DNA of 64,000 nucleotides from CAYTBN01 sp964436045 (GTDB lineage: Bacteria; Myxococcota_A; UBA796; UBA9615; CAYRNR01): assembly GCA_964436045.1 (NCBI GenBank), contig CAYTBN010000005.1, positions 128,587 to 192,586 on the forward strand. Direction: 5' to 3'. The notes under the pieces are model-generated. The model made no database searches and was not told where the DNA came from. It saw only the letters and a program-made list of their open reading frames with translations. The first letter of the stretch is position 1; every line of letters begins with the position of its first letter. The position numbers were made by a program, and so were the translations under genes. Below, piece after piece: positions 16,272 to 25,057 of the stretch.

Positions 16272-17969
16272 TCAGCGGCGGTGCAGCTCCTCCTCGTACG
16301 CGGCGATCTGATCCATCATCTCGCGCTCGTCATCCGGCGCCAGCACGTCCTTGGCGTCATAGAGGTGCACGTAGATCAGCTCGTACAGGCCCTGGTGGAG
16401 GAACGACTCGGAAGCCGATGGGTGGTGGGCGGCGAGGTTGCGTACCAGGTCGGCGGCGCCCAGGGTTCCGTCCTCGTGGACGTGCATGTCGACGAAGAGG
16501 GTCGGAAACTGCAGGGAGTCGTCCCGCAGGAAGCTGTCGAAGCGGGCACGCGTCTGGTCGCGGCCGATGGAGCGGGCGAAGGTCTCGAAGACCACCCGGA
16601 AGATCCGGTTGAACACCTGGATCCGGCGATCGAAGTCGTCGAGTGCCGCGGTCTCGAAGCCGACGGCGGGCAGCTTCTCCGCCAGGCTCGGGCCCGGATC
16701 CTCCCCCGGCGGCGGTTCCGGTGGTTCGTCCTCGTCGTCCTCCATCTCGAATTCCATCTCGATGCTGTCCTCGGTACCGGAAAGCTGGATGGGCGGTGTT
16801 TCGTCGCTGTTGTCGGTGTCGACCTCGGGATCAGCCTCGATTTCGCCGATGTCCTCCGCGTCGACTCCTTCGACCTCGGGATCCGCCGAGGAGAGGAAAT
16901 CATCCTCGGCCGAACCTTCGATCTCCAGGGTCGTCTCGGCCCCGGCGATCTCCAGGTCGTCGTCGTTCTCGGCTCCGATGGCGGCCAGTACCCCGGCATC
17001 GGGGAACTCCTCCACGTGGCTGAGGTCGACCTTGTCGAGGACGTCGTAGATCTTGACGTGTCCCCCAGCGTCCACGTGTTCGTAGTCGATGTCGCCTTCG
17101 GCAGTGCGACCCTCGCTGGCCTCTTCATCGCCGATGTCGCCGATGGCCTCGAGGGACAGGGACTCCACCGCCGCGGTCTGTTCCAGCGGGAGCGTGTCGA
17201 TGGCGTCGCCGTCCACCGGGATCTCCCGCGACTCGAGTGCCTCCAGTTCGCCAGTGACCGAGGCCAGCTCTTCCCCGGGCAGCCGCTGCCCGTCCACGGT
17301 GACCGTGCCGGAGGCGATGTCTTCCGCCACCGCCGCGAGGGTGCGGTAGGGGACCACGGGGCTGGCGGCCAGGACCTCGGAGAGTCGTGTCGGCTCCTGC
17401 AATAGCTGCCGCAGGTCCAGCCCGTCGCCCGCTTCCGGCGCGTCTCCACCGGTCCACGCCAGCCGCGGGTCGCTGCCCCGATCCACCAGTGCCAGCAGCG
17501 GCCAGACCGCCTCGAACCAGGCCCTCGTCCGATCCAGGAAGGCCCGGGTATCGAATCCCAGCTGCATGTTGGGCGGAAACACCGCCTCCTCGGCCGCGAA
17601 GTCCGCGCTGTCCCAGGTCGTCACGACGGCGCGGACGACGTTCTCGTGGAAACACTCGCTCTGGAGCTGGCGCAGGCGGTCGATGGACAGGTTTTCCGAT
17701 TGTACGAGGGCGTCGGGCAGGGCCATCTCGTGGGCCTGGGCGGCTGCCACCTCGAGCCCTTCGGCTTCGACGGCGCCCACGCGGAACGCGAGTCGTCCGA
17801 ACATCCAGTCGTCCCCCAGGCCGCACGCCGAGATGAGCTCTCCTCCCATGTAATAGAGGTCGAGGTCGTCCGCCAGCAGGCTGCGCAGGCGCAGTACGCC
17901 GGTGACCTGGTGCTTGCATAGCTCGAGCAGGGAGGCGGCGCTCGCTGGAAGGGGTGGGCTCGGGACCAT
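16272..17969 (-). CDS. DUF4388/PATAN-like protein with long acidic linker
   Basis: 565 residues, no signal peptide. The N-terminal ~110 residues (SLLELCKHQVTGVLRL, then YYMGGELISA and DDWMFGRL) look like a PATAN/DUF4388 domain, which occurs in two-component and gliding/motility-linked proteins of delta-proteobacteria. Residues ~230-430 are strongly acidic and repetitive (Asp/Glu/Ala/Ile). The C-terminal ~150 residues are helical and ordered. The role is unknown; PATAN domains usually accompany receiver or c-di-GMP signalling. There is no SD at ATG 17969. Confidence 0.55.
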   Translation of the reverse strand: MVPSPPLPASAASLLELCKHQVTGVLRLRSLLADDLDLYYMGGELISACGLGDDWMFGRLAFRVGAVEAEGLEVAAAQAHEMALPDALVQSENLSIDRLRQLQSECFHENVVRAVVTTWDSADFAAEEAVFPPNMQLGFDTRAFLDRTRAWFEAVWPLLALVDRGSDPRLAWTGGDAPEAGDGLDLRQLLQEPTRLSEVLAASPVVPYRTLAAVAEDIASGTVTVDGQRLPGEELASVTGELEALESREIPVDGDAIDTLPLEQTAAVESLSLEAIGDIGDEEASEGRTAEGDIDYEHVDAGGHVKIYDVLDKVDLSHVEEFPDAGVLAAIGAENDDDLEIAGAETTLEIEGSAEDDFLSSADPEVEGVDAEDIGEIEADPEVDTDNSDETPPIQLSGTEDSIEMEFEMEDDEDEPPEPPPGEDPGPSLAEKLPAVGFETAALDDFDRRIQVFNRIFRVVFETFARSIGRDQTRARFDSFLRDDSLQFPTLFVDMHVHEDGTLGAADLVRNLAAHHPSASESFLHQGLYELIYVHLYDAKDVLAPDDEREMMDQIAAYEEELHRR

Positions 17970-18050
17970 GCGTCGGATACCGGAGAATGCCTGTCGTTTC
18001 GCGTAGATCGGTTGTGCAGAAAGTATTCTAAGGAGGGGCCAGAAACCCGG

Positions 18051-19364
18051 TCAAGGCGCCAGCGACTGGCTGACCAACAGGTCGAGGGCGAAACCCAGCT
18101 GGACATCGAGGAACGGCCAGGAGGTCTCTTCGTCGAAGGGCATGCTGACGGTGCCGCCCCGGACGACAAAATCCGGCGTCAGCCCCTCCCCCTGCCACGT
18201 GTCGCCCAGCGGGCTCCGCATGGCGGTGGTCGTCAGCCGAAGGTGGAGCCCGGGCGCCAGCCGATACAAGGTTTCGGTGGTCGCCTTGCCCGCCGTGTTC
18301 TCCCCCACCAGCCGGGCGCGGCCATTCTCCTGGATCGCCGACGCGAGCATCTCCGCACCGGAGCCGGTCCATCGATTGACCAGGCAGACCATCGGCCCCT
18401 CGAAATCCGGGGTTCCGCCGGTCACCAGGTCCCGCTCCCGCCCGCGAGCGTCCAGCAGCCTGGCGAGCACGGCTTCCTCGCCCAGGAGCATCGAGGCGAC
18501 CTCCTGGATCGAGCTCAACAGCCCACCCTGGTTGCCCCTCAGATCCAGGATCAGCGATGTGATCCCGACGGCCTCCATGTCGGCGAGGCCGTCGCGCACC
18601 TCGGTGGCCGTGCCCCCGTGGAACTGGCTGATGCGCATCAGTCCCACCTGCTCGCTGACCAGGCGGGTCTCGACGCTCGGCAGATCGTAGACCGCGCGGG
18701 TCAGCATCAAGTCGATCCGCACAGCCGGGGCGGCGCCCCGCAGCAGGGTGAGGCCGATGGGGGTGCCCTCGGCGCCGCGCAGGAAGCCAAGGATCGACTG
18801 TAGGTCGCGTTGCTGGAGCGCGTTGCCGTCGATCCCGGCGACCCGGTCACCCGCCCGGATACCGTTCCGATCGGCGGGCGATCCCGGGTAGACCCGGGTG
18901 ATGTACAGCAGGCCTTCGGCGGTGCTGGCCTGGAACTCGATGCCGATGCCGGTCTTGTGCCCGCGCTCCATCTGGTTCACGTAGCGGGAGTCCTCGGTCG
19001 TCATCAGGGCATTGAGATCGGGGCCGGGGGCGGCGGTGGACGCCGGTCCCTGCTGCTCGCGGGTGTTGAGGACCTGCACCATCCCGGCGATCGCGCCCAG
19101 GTACAGGTCGCCCTCGGTGATCTCCCAGCCCGCGTACTCCTCGCCGATCAGTTCCAGGGCCTGCTCGAACGCGCGCCGCGCCTCGCTATCGGACAGCTGC
19201 AGTTCCAGCAACCCCTCCAGGCTGGTGGGCGCGGGGCCCACGTCGCCGACCTGGCTCAGGTCGCCCTCGGCGGTCTTCTCCGGAGCGTCCGCCGCCGCCC
19301 CCCGCCCGACGAACAGCGCCAAGGCGAGGGCGAGGCTCAGCACGCGCGGGGAGTGGGTGGTCAT
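18051..19364 (-). CDS. S41-family C-terminal processing protease
   Basis: 437 residues with a signal peptide (cleavage after AAA, ~residue 25), a helical N-terminal region, a PDZ domain (RVYPGSPADRNGIRAGDRV, ~residues 155-225) and the S41 catalytic core. The nucleophile Ser lies in TGSGAEMLASAIQ (about residue 336) and the general-base Lys in NTAGKATT (about residue 361), the CtpA/Prc Ser-Lys dyad. It acts in the periplasm. It is the third gene after a sigma factor and anti-sigma factor, so it may be the output of, or a cleaving step in, that sigma response (inference). Confidence 0.88.
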   Translation of the reverse strand: MTTHSPRVLSLALALALFVGRGAAADAPEKTAEGDLSQVGDVGPAPTSLEGLLELQLSDSEARRAFEQALELIGEEYAGWEITEGDLYLGAIAGMVQVLNTREQQGPASTAAPGPDLNALMTTEDSRYVNQMERGHKTGIGIEFQASTAEGLLYITRVYPGSPADRNGIRAGDRVAGIDGNALQQRDLQSILGFLRGAEGTPIGLTLLRGAAPAVRIDLMLTRAVYDLPSVETRLVSEQVGLMRISQFHGGTATEVRDGLADMEAVGITSLILDLRGNQGGLLSSIQEVASMLLGEEAVLARLLDARGRERDLVTGGTPDFEGPMVCLVNRWTGSGAEMLASAIQENGRARLVGENTAGKATTETLYRLAPGLHLRLTTTAMRSPLGDTWQGEGLTPDFVVRGGTVSMPFDEETSWPFLDVQLGFALDLLVSQSLAP

Positions 19365-19374
19365 GGGAGAGGGC

Positions 19375-20049
19375 TCAGTAGCCGATGGCCGGTGCCTGGT
19401 CCACGGCGTGGAAGATTACGGCGCCGGTGGCCGTGTCGTACACGGGGATGGACAGCGGAGGAGGCTCCTCGTCCTCCTGGTCGGCGGCGCGCTCCAGCGA
19501 GGGCATGCGCACCGACGCCGTCAGGCCGGGGGTCGCCGTCGAACCGTAGGGTGATCGCGCCGGCTGGACCGTGCCCGCCGCGCGGATCACCGGGGCGGTC
19601 TCGGTGCCCCGGCCGTCGACGATCTGGGTGTGGGCATCCACCTCGGCGGAGAGCCGCTGTACCCGCTGGAAGCTGAGCACGTTGAGGCCCGTCAGCCCGA
19701 CGATTATCAGCAGGTAGGCGGCCGCGACGGGCACGGGAATCGCCACCCGTCGGCCCCGCAGCCAGGTGCGTATGCCGGACAGCGCGCTCGCCGCCGCACC
19801 GCGTTCCAGCCCCCGCTCCTGCCGCTCCCAGGCGGCGTCCAGTGCGTTGTCCATGCGCGCCCAGATGTCGGCCTCGGCATCGGGTTCGAGCCGCGGCAGA
19901 TCCAGGGGGGGGATGTCCGCGATCCGGTCACGCAGCTCGGAGCACTCCGGACAGGAACGCAGGTGGTCGTCGATCAGTTCGGTCTCGGCGGGCGATAGCT
20001 CGCCGTCAAGGAATGCCGCGATCAGCTGTCGGGTGCGCCAGCAGTTCAT
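19375..20049 (-). CDS. Membrane anti-sigma factor with zinc-finger (zf-HC2-like) domain
   Basis: 224 residues from ATG 20049, with a strong SD (AAAGGAGGG). The N-terminus has the ZAS-type signature with Cys3 and then HLRSCPEC (H-x3-C-x2-C), which binds zinc and the sigma factor. A single membrane helix (AAYLLIIVGLTGLNVL, around residue 125-145) separates the cytoplasmic domain from a ~80-residue extracytoplasmic part. It starts 13 nt after the sigma gene stop, the classic sigma/anti-sigma pairing. Confidence 0.85.
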   Translation of the reverse strand: MNCWRTRQLIAAFLDGELSPAETELIDDHLRSCPECSELRDRIADIPPLDLPRLEPDAEADIWARMDNALDAAWERQERGLERGAAASALSGIRTWLRGRRVAIPVPVAAAYLLIIVGLTGLNVLSFQRVQRLSAEVDAHTQIVDGRGTETAPVIRAAGTVQPARSPYGSTATPGLTASVRMPSLERAADQEDEEPPPLSIPVYDTATGAVIFHAVDQAPAIGY

Positions 20050-20062
20050 GGTCACCCTCCTT

Positions 20063-20671
20063 TCAGACCGTGAGCCCCTCGGCCGCGTGCCACCGCTCGC
20101 GCTCCAGGACAAACGACAGCTTCTCCTTGGCGCGGCTGAGACGGCTCATGACCGTGCCCAGCTTGACGTCGAGCACTTCCGAGATCTCCAGGTAGCTCAG
20201 GTCGTCCCAGTACTTCAGGAGCAGGATCGTGCGGTGGGCCAGCGATAGCTGGTCCATGGCGGCGGCCATCCGCGCCGACATCTCCCGCTTCTCCGTGTGA
20301 TCCACGGCGTTCAGCGGCGCGGGATGGATGTCCTGGCGCCCCAGGTTGTCGAGGATCCCCGTCCGCCGCTTCTTGTCGCGGACGATGTTGTAGCAGAGGT
20401 TTGTGCAGACCCTGAACAGCCAGGCCTTGACCTTGAAGTCCGGATCGAACGCCTTGGTCTCCTTGAACGAGCGGATGAAGACCTCCTGGGCGACGTCCTT
20501 CGCCTCCTGGGGGTCCTTGAGGATGTACAAGGCGTGGTAGAAGATCTTCTCCCGGTAGCGCTGGATCAGCAGGTCATAAGCCCGCTTGCGATTGACCAGC
20601 GCGATCGCCTTGAGGTCCTCGTCGCGTTCTGCTCGGGGTTTGCTTGTTGCCACGACCGCCATTCTAACCAT
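20063..20671 (-). CDS. ECF-type RNA polymerase sigma factor
   Basis: 202 residues with only regions 2 and 4. Region 2 is seen in AKDVAQEVFIRSF and KVKAWLFRVCTNLCYNIVRD; region 4 has SLAHRTILLLKYWDDLSYLEI and the helix-turn-helix LDVKLGTVMSRLSRAKEKL. It directs RNA polymerase to its regulon and is expected to be held by the anti-sigma factor encoded next. ATG 20671 is used; ATG 20662 is an alternative. Upstream lies an unusual leader with a sigma-54 promoter, an intrinsic terminator and a possible ECF promoter. Confidence 0.9.
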   Translation of the reverse strand: MVRMAVVATSKPRAERDEDLKAIALVNRKRAYDLLIQRYREKIFYHALYILKDPQEAKDVAQEVFIRSFKETKAFDPDFKVKAWLFRVCTNLCYNIVRDKKRRTGILDNLGRQDIHPAPLNAVDHTEKREMSARMAAAMDQLSLAHRTILLLKYWDDLSYLEISEVLDVKLGTVMSRLSRAKEKLSFVLERERWHAAEGLTV

Positions 20672-20727
20672 CTCGCCGCACCTCGTGATCTATCGATGTG
20701 GGCACCACTGCGCCCGCTCGGCCCCAG

Positions 20728-20753
20728 GACACGCGCGCGAGGCCTGTTATTCC
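20728..20753 (-). promoter_or_regulatory. Possible ECF-type autoregulatory promoter
   Basis: On the minus strand GGAATAAC (20753-20746) resembles the GGAAC/AAC -35 element of ECF sigma promoters, with CGTGTCC near 20734-20728 as a possible -10 at suitable spacing. It lies downstream of the terminator at 20771-20808 and 57 nt upstream of the sigma gene start, so it could provide self-activated transcription. Matches are partial. Confidence 0.3.
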
Positions 20754-20770
20754 GGTCGAGGAGAAAGTCC

Positions 20771-20808
20771 GAAAAAAAGGAGGCCGGAGCGTCATAGCTC
20801 CGGCCTCC
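20771..20808 (-). terminator. Strong intrinsic terminator in the sigma-operon leader
   Basis: A perfect 12-bp stem (20779-20790 paired with 20797-20808, core GGAGGCCGGAGC) with a 6-nt loop, followed on the minus strand by seven T. It can only act on transcripts going leftwards, yet the only leftward start upstream is the sigma-54 promoter at 20901-20917. Confidence 0.85.
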
Positions 20809-20890
20809 AAGGTTCCCTGCTCGCGGCGGATGAGGGGGAGGGGGGCCGCCGTCACCAAAGGGTGTGCAAACAGGAAAACTCAAGCTCGCC
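20772..20890 (-). ncRNA. Candidate ~119-nt sigma-54-dependent small RNA or attenuated leader
   Basis: The transcript predicted from the sigma-54 promoter (start near 20890) to the T-run of the terminator (20772) is about 119 nt and has no convincing reading frame with an SD. It is either a stand-alone small RNA or a leader whose terminator controls read-through into the sigma - anti-sigma - protease operon, which begins 101 nt beyond. No known RNA family was recognised. The rest of the 20672-21290 gap holds the elements listed separately. Confidence 0.5.
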
Positions 20891-20900
20891 TCATTTGATC

Positions 20901-20917
20901 AGCAATCGTCGTGCCAA
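20901..20917 (-). promoter_or_regulatory. Perfect-consensus sigma-54 (RpoN) promoter
   Basis: The minus strand reads TTGGCACGACGATTGCT: the -24 TGGCACG and -12 TTGCT boxes with GG-N10-GC spacing, matching the TGGCACG-N4-TTGCW consensus at every defined position. The expected start is near 20890. Such promoters need an enhancer-binding protein; a palindrome at 21023-21032 and an inverted repeat TTCTG-N7-CAGAA at 20941-20957 upstream are candidate protein-binding sites. Confidence 0.75.
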
Positions 20918-21022
20918 GCCTCGAGGTAGCCCAGTCTATATTCTGTGAAATTCAGAAAAGCGGGGGCTGCTGGCATGGTCGGGCTGTCGACGGCCGGAGG
21001 ACAGGCAGCGCCGATTCCCGTT

Positions 21023-21032
21023 TTCCGCGGAA
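21023..21032. promoter_or_regulatory. Palindrome TTCCGCGGAA, candidate enhancer site for the sigma-54 promoter
   Basis: A perfect 10-bp palindrome centred about 137 bp upstream of the predicted sigma-54 start site, the distance range where enhancer-binding proteins usually bind. The function is inferred from position and symmetry only. Confidence 0.35.
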
Positions 21033-21131
21033 GGCGTTTCATTATGGGATGCGGAGGCGTGTAAAAACAAAAAACCCCCAACAGCATGTTTCAAGATGAC
21101 CCCCCCCAATGGGTCCGGGGAGTGCAGGTCA

Positions 21132-21161
21132 TTGACACCGGTCGGCTGTACTACATAGGGT
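21132..21161 (+). promoter_or_regulatory. Possible sigma-70 promoter for khpA
   Basis: TTGACA (21132-21137), an 18-nt spacer and TAGGGT (21156-21161), which keeps the key T, A and final T of the -10 box. The predicted start near 21168 leaves a ~120-nt leader before khpA. A small hairpin (CTAAG / CTTAG, 21174-21187) lies early in that leader. Confidence 0.4.
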
Positions 21162-21290
21162 TTTACCGAGGAACTAAGAGGCCTTAGCGACATTCCGTTC
21201 GCACGCGGCTCGGAATCGGGTCCCGGCGGAGCAGATGCGGCAGCAGTATTGGCGCCGACAGGCGGCGCTGGCGGCGAGAGGAGTCTGGCG

Positions 21291-21530
21291 GTGAAGGAGC
21301 TCGTGGAGACGATCGTCAGGGCGCTCGTCGACCTCCCCGAGGAGGTGGAGGTCACCGAGGTGCAAGGGCAGCACTCCTGCGTGATCGAACTGAAGGTGGC
21401 CCAGGAAGATATCGGCAAGGTGATCGGCAAGCGCGGCGTGCACGCCCAAGCGCTGCGGACGATCATCACCGCGGCCGGCGGCAAGAAGAAGAAGCGCTAC
21501 GTCCTCGAGATCGTCGAAGACTCCCACTGA
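21291..21530 (+). CDS. khpA: KH-domain RNA-binding protein KhpA
   Basis: 79 residues from GTG 21291, preceded by GAGAGGAG at normal spacing. The sequence is the typical single KH domain of KhpA/YlqC: KELVETIVRALVDLP start, VIELKVAQEDIGKVIGKRG with the GxxG loop (GKRG), then ALRTIITAAGGKKKKRYVLEI. KhpA binds many RNAs, usually with KhpB, and affects division and rRNA/mRNA processing. It is often near rpsP-rimM-trmD; that block is not present here. Confidence 0.9.
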   Translation: MKELVETIVRALVDLPEEVEVTEVQGQHSCVIELKVAQEDIGKVIGKRGVHAQALRTIITAAGGKKKKRYVLEIVEDSH

Positions 21531-21616
21531 TCACCACGCCAATCAGGCGCAGTTCAACTCCCCCAGCAAAGAGCTGGGCGGGACGTCGCGGGCTTGCAGT
21601 AGGTCTGGCGGGCAGG

Positions 21617-21850
21617 CTAGGTCAGCAGCTGCTCGTCGCCGTCGTCTCCGCCCTTTTTGCCGAGGCGAGACGAATCGAGGGGCTCGATGACCGGCAGATC
21701 GATCCACTCACCCTGCTCCTCGTCATCCGGCAGGGCGTCGAGGTGGCCGTCCAACTCCTTGGCGCTGATCAAGCCCTCGTCCAGGTTGCGGTCCCTGACG
21801 CGAAGGTCCATGAGGAACGCGAGATCTTCTTCGGTGTGCTTCTTGCTCAC
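21617..21850 (-). CDS. Small acidic protein coupled to rpoZ, unknown function
   Basis: 77 residues with no membrane segment and no family I recognise; it is rich in Asp/Glu/Leu (DLRVRDRNLDEGLI; ALPDDEEQGEWIDLPVIEPLD). Its GTG start overlaps the rpoZ stop (GTGA), so it is translated from the same mRNA. A soluble helper or unstructured partner of the transcription machinery is possible but not shown. Confidence 0.65.
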   Translation of the reverse strand: MSKKHTEEDLAFLMDLRVRDRNLDEGLISAKELDGHLDALPDDEEQGEWIDLPVIEPLDSSRLGKKGGDDGDEQLLT

Positions 21851-22233
21851 GACTTGTCCTCCTTGGCGGGCTCGGCCTTCGCCGGCGCCTCGGCAGCGGG
21901 CTCGGTTGCCGGCGGCTCACCGGCTCCCAGCTCGCGCAGGCTCGCGAATAGCTCGGCCGGGATCTCCGGTCCGTCGTCGTCCTTGGCGGCCTGCTGGAGC
22001 TCCTTGATCGCCTCCTCGACCTCTTCGTCCGTCGGCGCGGCCTCGATGTCGTAAGGGATCAGGCCGGCAGCGACCTCGCGCAGCGCGATGACGGCCTCCT
22101 TGTTGTCCTTCTCGACGTCCAGCAGGGTGGGCGCCCCCTTGATGATCTGTCGCGTGCGCTGGGCAGCGATCAGCACCAGGGCGAAGCGGTTCTCCACCTG
22201 CTCGAGGCAATCTTCGACGGTAACACGCGCCAT
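21847..22233 (-). CDS. rpoZ: RNA polymerase omega subunit with extended tail
   Basis: 128 residues from ATG 22233 (GAGGAGAG upstream). Residues 1-60 are classic omega: MARVTVEDCLEQVENRFALV followed by AAQRTRQI, and DNKEAVIALREVAAG. This small subunit stabilises beta' in the RNA polymerase core. The C-terminal ~60 residues add an acidic helix and a Pro/Ala/Glu-rich tail not needed for omega function. The gene is divergent from groES, with its own near-consensus promoter. Confidence 0.92.
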   Translation of the reverse strand: MARVTVEDCLEQVENRFALVLIAAQRTRQIIKGAPTLLDVEKDNKEAVIALREVAAGLIPYDIEAAPTDEEVEEAIKELQQAAKDDDGPEIPAELFASLRELGAGEPPATEPAAEAPAKAEPAKEDKS

Positions 22234-22283
22234 CGGCACTCTCCTCGCCCGGGGCCCGGGCGGATCGGCGTTCAAGGAACGGG

Positions 22284-22312
22284 AAAGTAAGCGGGCGGAC
22301 CGGGGGTGTCAA
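22284..22312 (-). promoter_or_regulatory. rpoZ promoter TTGACA-N17-TACTTT
   Basis: On the minus strand a perfect -35 (22307-22312) and a -10 with T-A-...-T preserved (22284-22289) are exactly 17 nt apart. The predicted start near 22277 gives a ~44-nt leader containing the rpoZ SD. Confidence 0.65.
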
Positions 22313-22351
22313 GGTGAAAACCCCGGGTAACGCTCGTGCGCGTCGAACATC

Positions 22352-22379
22352 TTGACAGGACCGGGGCCGTGATTAAGTT
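22352..22379 (+). promoter_or_regulatory. groESL promoter TTGACA-N16-TAAGTT
   Basis: A perfect -35 box, a 16-nt spacer and an acceptable -10 lie about 78 nt upstream of groES, with predicted start near 22386. There is no CIRCE element, so HrcA control is not indicated. Confidence 0.6.
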
Positions 22380-22384
22380 AACCC

Positions 22385-22408
22385 TCACTTACGGGCTAAA
22401 TCCCGTGA
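22385..22408 (+). promoter_or_regulatory. Hairpin at the 5' end of the groESL leader
   Basis: ACGGG (22391-22395) and CCCGT (22402-22406) flank a 6-nt loop, with TCAC/GTGA partly extending the stem. It sits right at the predicted mRNA start. It could protect the 5' end or mark a regulator site; it does not cover the SD, so it is not a simple thermometer. Confidence 0.35.
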
Positions 22409-22456
22409 TTTCAACAAGTTACAACGTTCGAAGGCCAATGAACGGAGGACGGTGAA

Positions 22457-22747
22457 ATGAAGGTCATCCCCCTGATGGACAGGGTCCTGGTAAGGCGCGT
22501 CGAGGGCATCGAGAAGACCGAGTCGGGCATCTACATCCCGGATTCGGCGAAGGAGAAGCCGGCCGAGGGTCTGGTGATCGCCGCGGGTCCGGGCAAGCTG
22601 CAGGACGACGGCAAGCGCCTCGCGATGACCGTCAAGGAGGGCGACAAGGTCCTGTTCGGCAAGTACGCGGGCACCGAGATCAAGATCGCCGGCGACGAGC
22701 ACCTCATTCTCCGCGAGGACGACATCCTCGGCATCGTGGAGGGCTGA
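22457..22747 (+). CDS. groES: Co-chaperonin GroES
   Basis: 96 residues, full length. It shows the conserved start (KVIPLMDRVLVRRV), the mobile loop region around EKTESGIYIPDSAKEKP, the roof loop, and GTEIKIAGDEHLILREDDILGIV at the end. It forms the heptameric lid of GroEL. The SD AACGGAGGACGGTGAA precedes ATG. groEL follows 4 nt downstream. Confidence 0.97.
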   Translation: MKVIPLMDRVLVRRVEGIEKTESGIYIPDSAKEKPAEGLVIAAGPGKLQDDGKRLAMTVKEGDKVLFGKYAGTEIKIAGDEHLILREDDILGIVEG

Positions 22748-22751
22748 GACC

Positions 22752-24341
<1,590 letters not shown>

Positions 24342-24345
24342 CCTC

Positions 24346-24981
24346 CTACATCCCCGCCCCTTGCCCTTGCCTCTCCAGCAGCCGCTGGATCATCGCCACG
24401 AACGCCGGATCCCCGGCCAGCTTCCCCCAGTCCGGGTCCACCGGCAGCGAGGCCACGCCTGGATAGCCCAGCTCCATCGCCCGGGCCAGGTGACCCTCGC
24501 AGGCGGGCAGGTCCGCCTCGAGCAGCCCCGCGACCTGGGCCAGCCGGTACGGTGCGATCCAGCTGTCGGGCCGCAATTCCGCGACGCGCTGGAAGGAGGC
24601 CGCGGCCGCCGCCGCTTCGCCGATCGAGAGCCAGACGAGGCCCAGATCATGGTGCGCTTCGACCAGGTCCGGGCGGAGCACCAGAACCTGTTCCAGCGAC
24701 ACGCGTGCCTCGTCCTGCAGGCCCGCGAAGAGCTGGCACATCCCCAGGAGGTAGAGCGCGTCGGGATCGTCGGGCAGGAGCGCCACCGACCGGCTTGCCG
24801 CCACCAGCGCCGTTTCCGTCCGGCCCGTGCGCAGCGCCAGCAAGCTCTCGGCGTACGCCCGCTGTCCGTGATACGCCCGGTAGTCGGGCGGAGCCAGGTC
24901 GGCGCCCGCCGGACCCGCCAGGGCCACCGTGGCCAGCAACAGGGTCAGGCGGCCCACACCCATCGCGCCCCGTCTGGTCAC
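24346..24981 (-). CDS. Exported TPR protein
   Basis: 211 residues from GTG 24981, chosen for AGGAGG 5-6 nt upstream; ATG 24963 is an alternative. The N-terminus is a signal peptide beginning with two Arg and ending near GPAGA. About three TPR units follow (PDDPDALYLLGMCQLFAG, RPDLVEAHHDLGLVWLSIG, RPDSWIAPYRLAQVAG), then a short C-terminal region. It is probably a periplasmic scaffold. Its 3' end is only 4 nt from the end of groEL on the other strand. Confidence 0.75.
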   Translation of the reverse strand: MTRRGAMGVGRLTLLLATVALAGPAGADLAPPDYRAYHGQRAYAESLLALRTGRTETALVAASRSVALLPDDPDALYLLGMCQLFAGLQDEARVSLEQVLVLRPDLVEAHHDLGLVWLSIGEAAAAAASFQRVAELRPDSWIAPYRLAQVAGLLEADLPACEGHLARAMELGYPGVASLPVDPDWGKLAGDPAFVAMIQRLLERQGQGAGM

Positions 24982-25057
24982 CGGTACCTCCTGGACCGCC
25001 GCCGCGGTTTGGCACGCGTCGGCCGGTGGGTCACTATATCCCAGCGAGGAGCGCGAC

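Noticed and set aside
20757..20770. GAGGAGAAAGTCCG resembling the GAGGAAAGTCC core of RNase P RNA
   Set aside because: It has extra bases, and no matching 3' conserved region or P4 partner is seen.
20899..21087. 62-residue minus-strand frame in the large intergenic region
   Set aside because: No SD, no recognisable protein pattern, and it overlaps the sigma-54 promoter.
22380..22456. CIRCE heat-shock element ahead of groES
   Set aside because: The TTAGCACTC-N9-GAGTGCTAA pattern is absent; only an unrelated hairpin was found.
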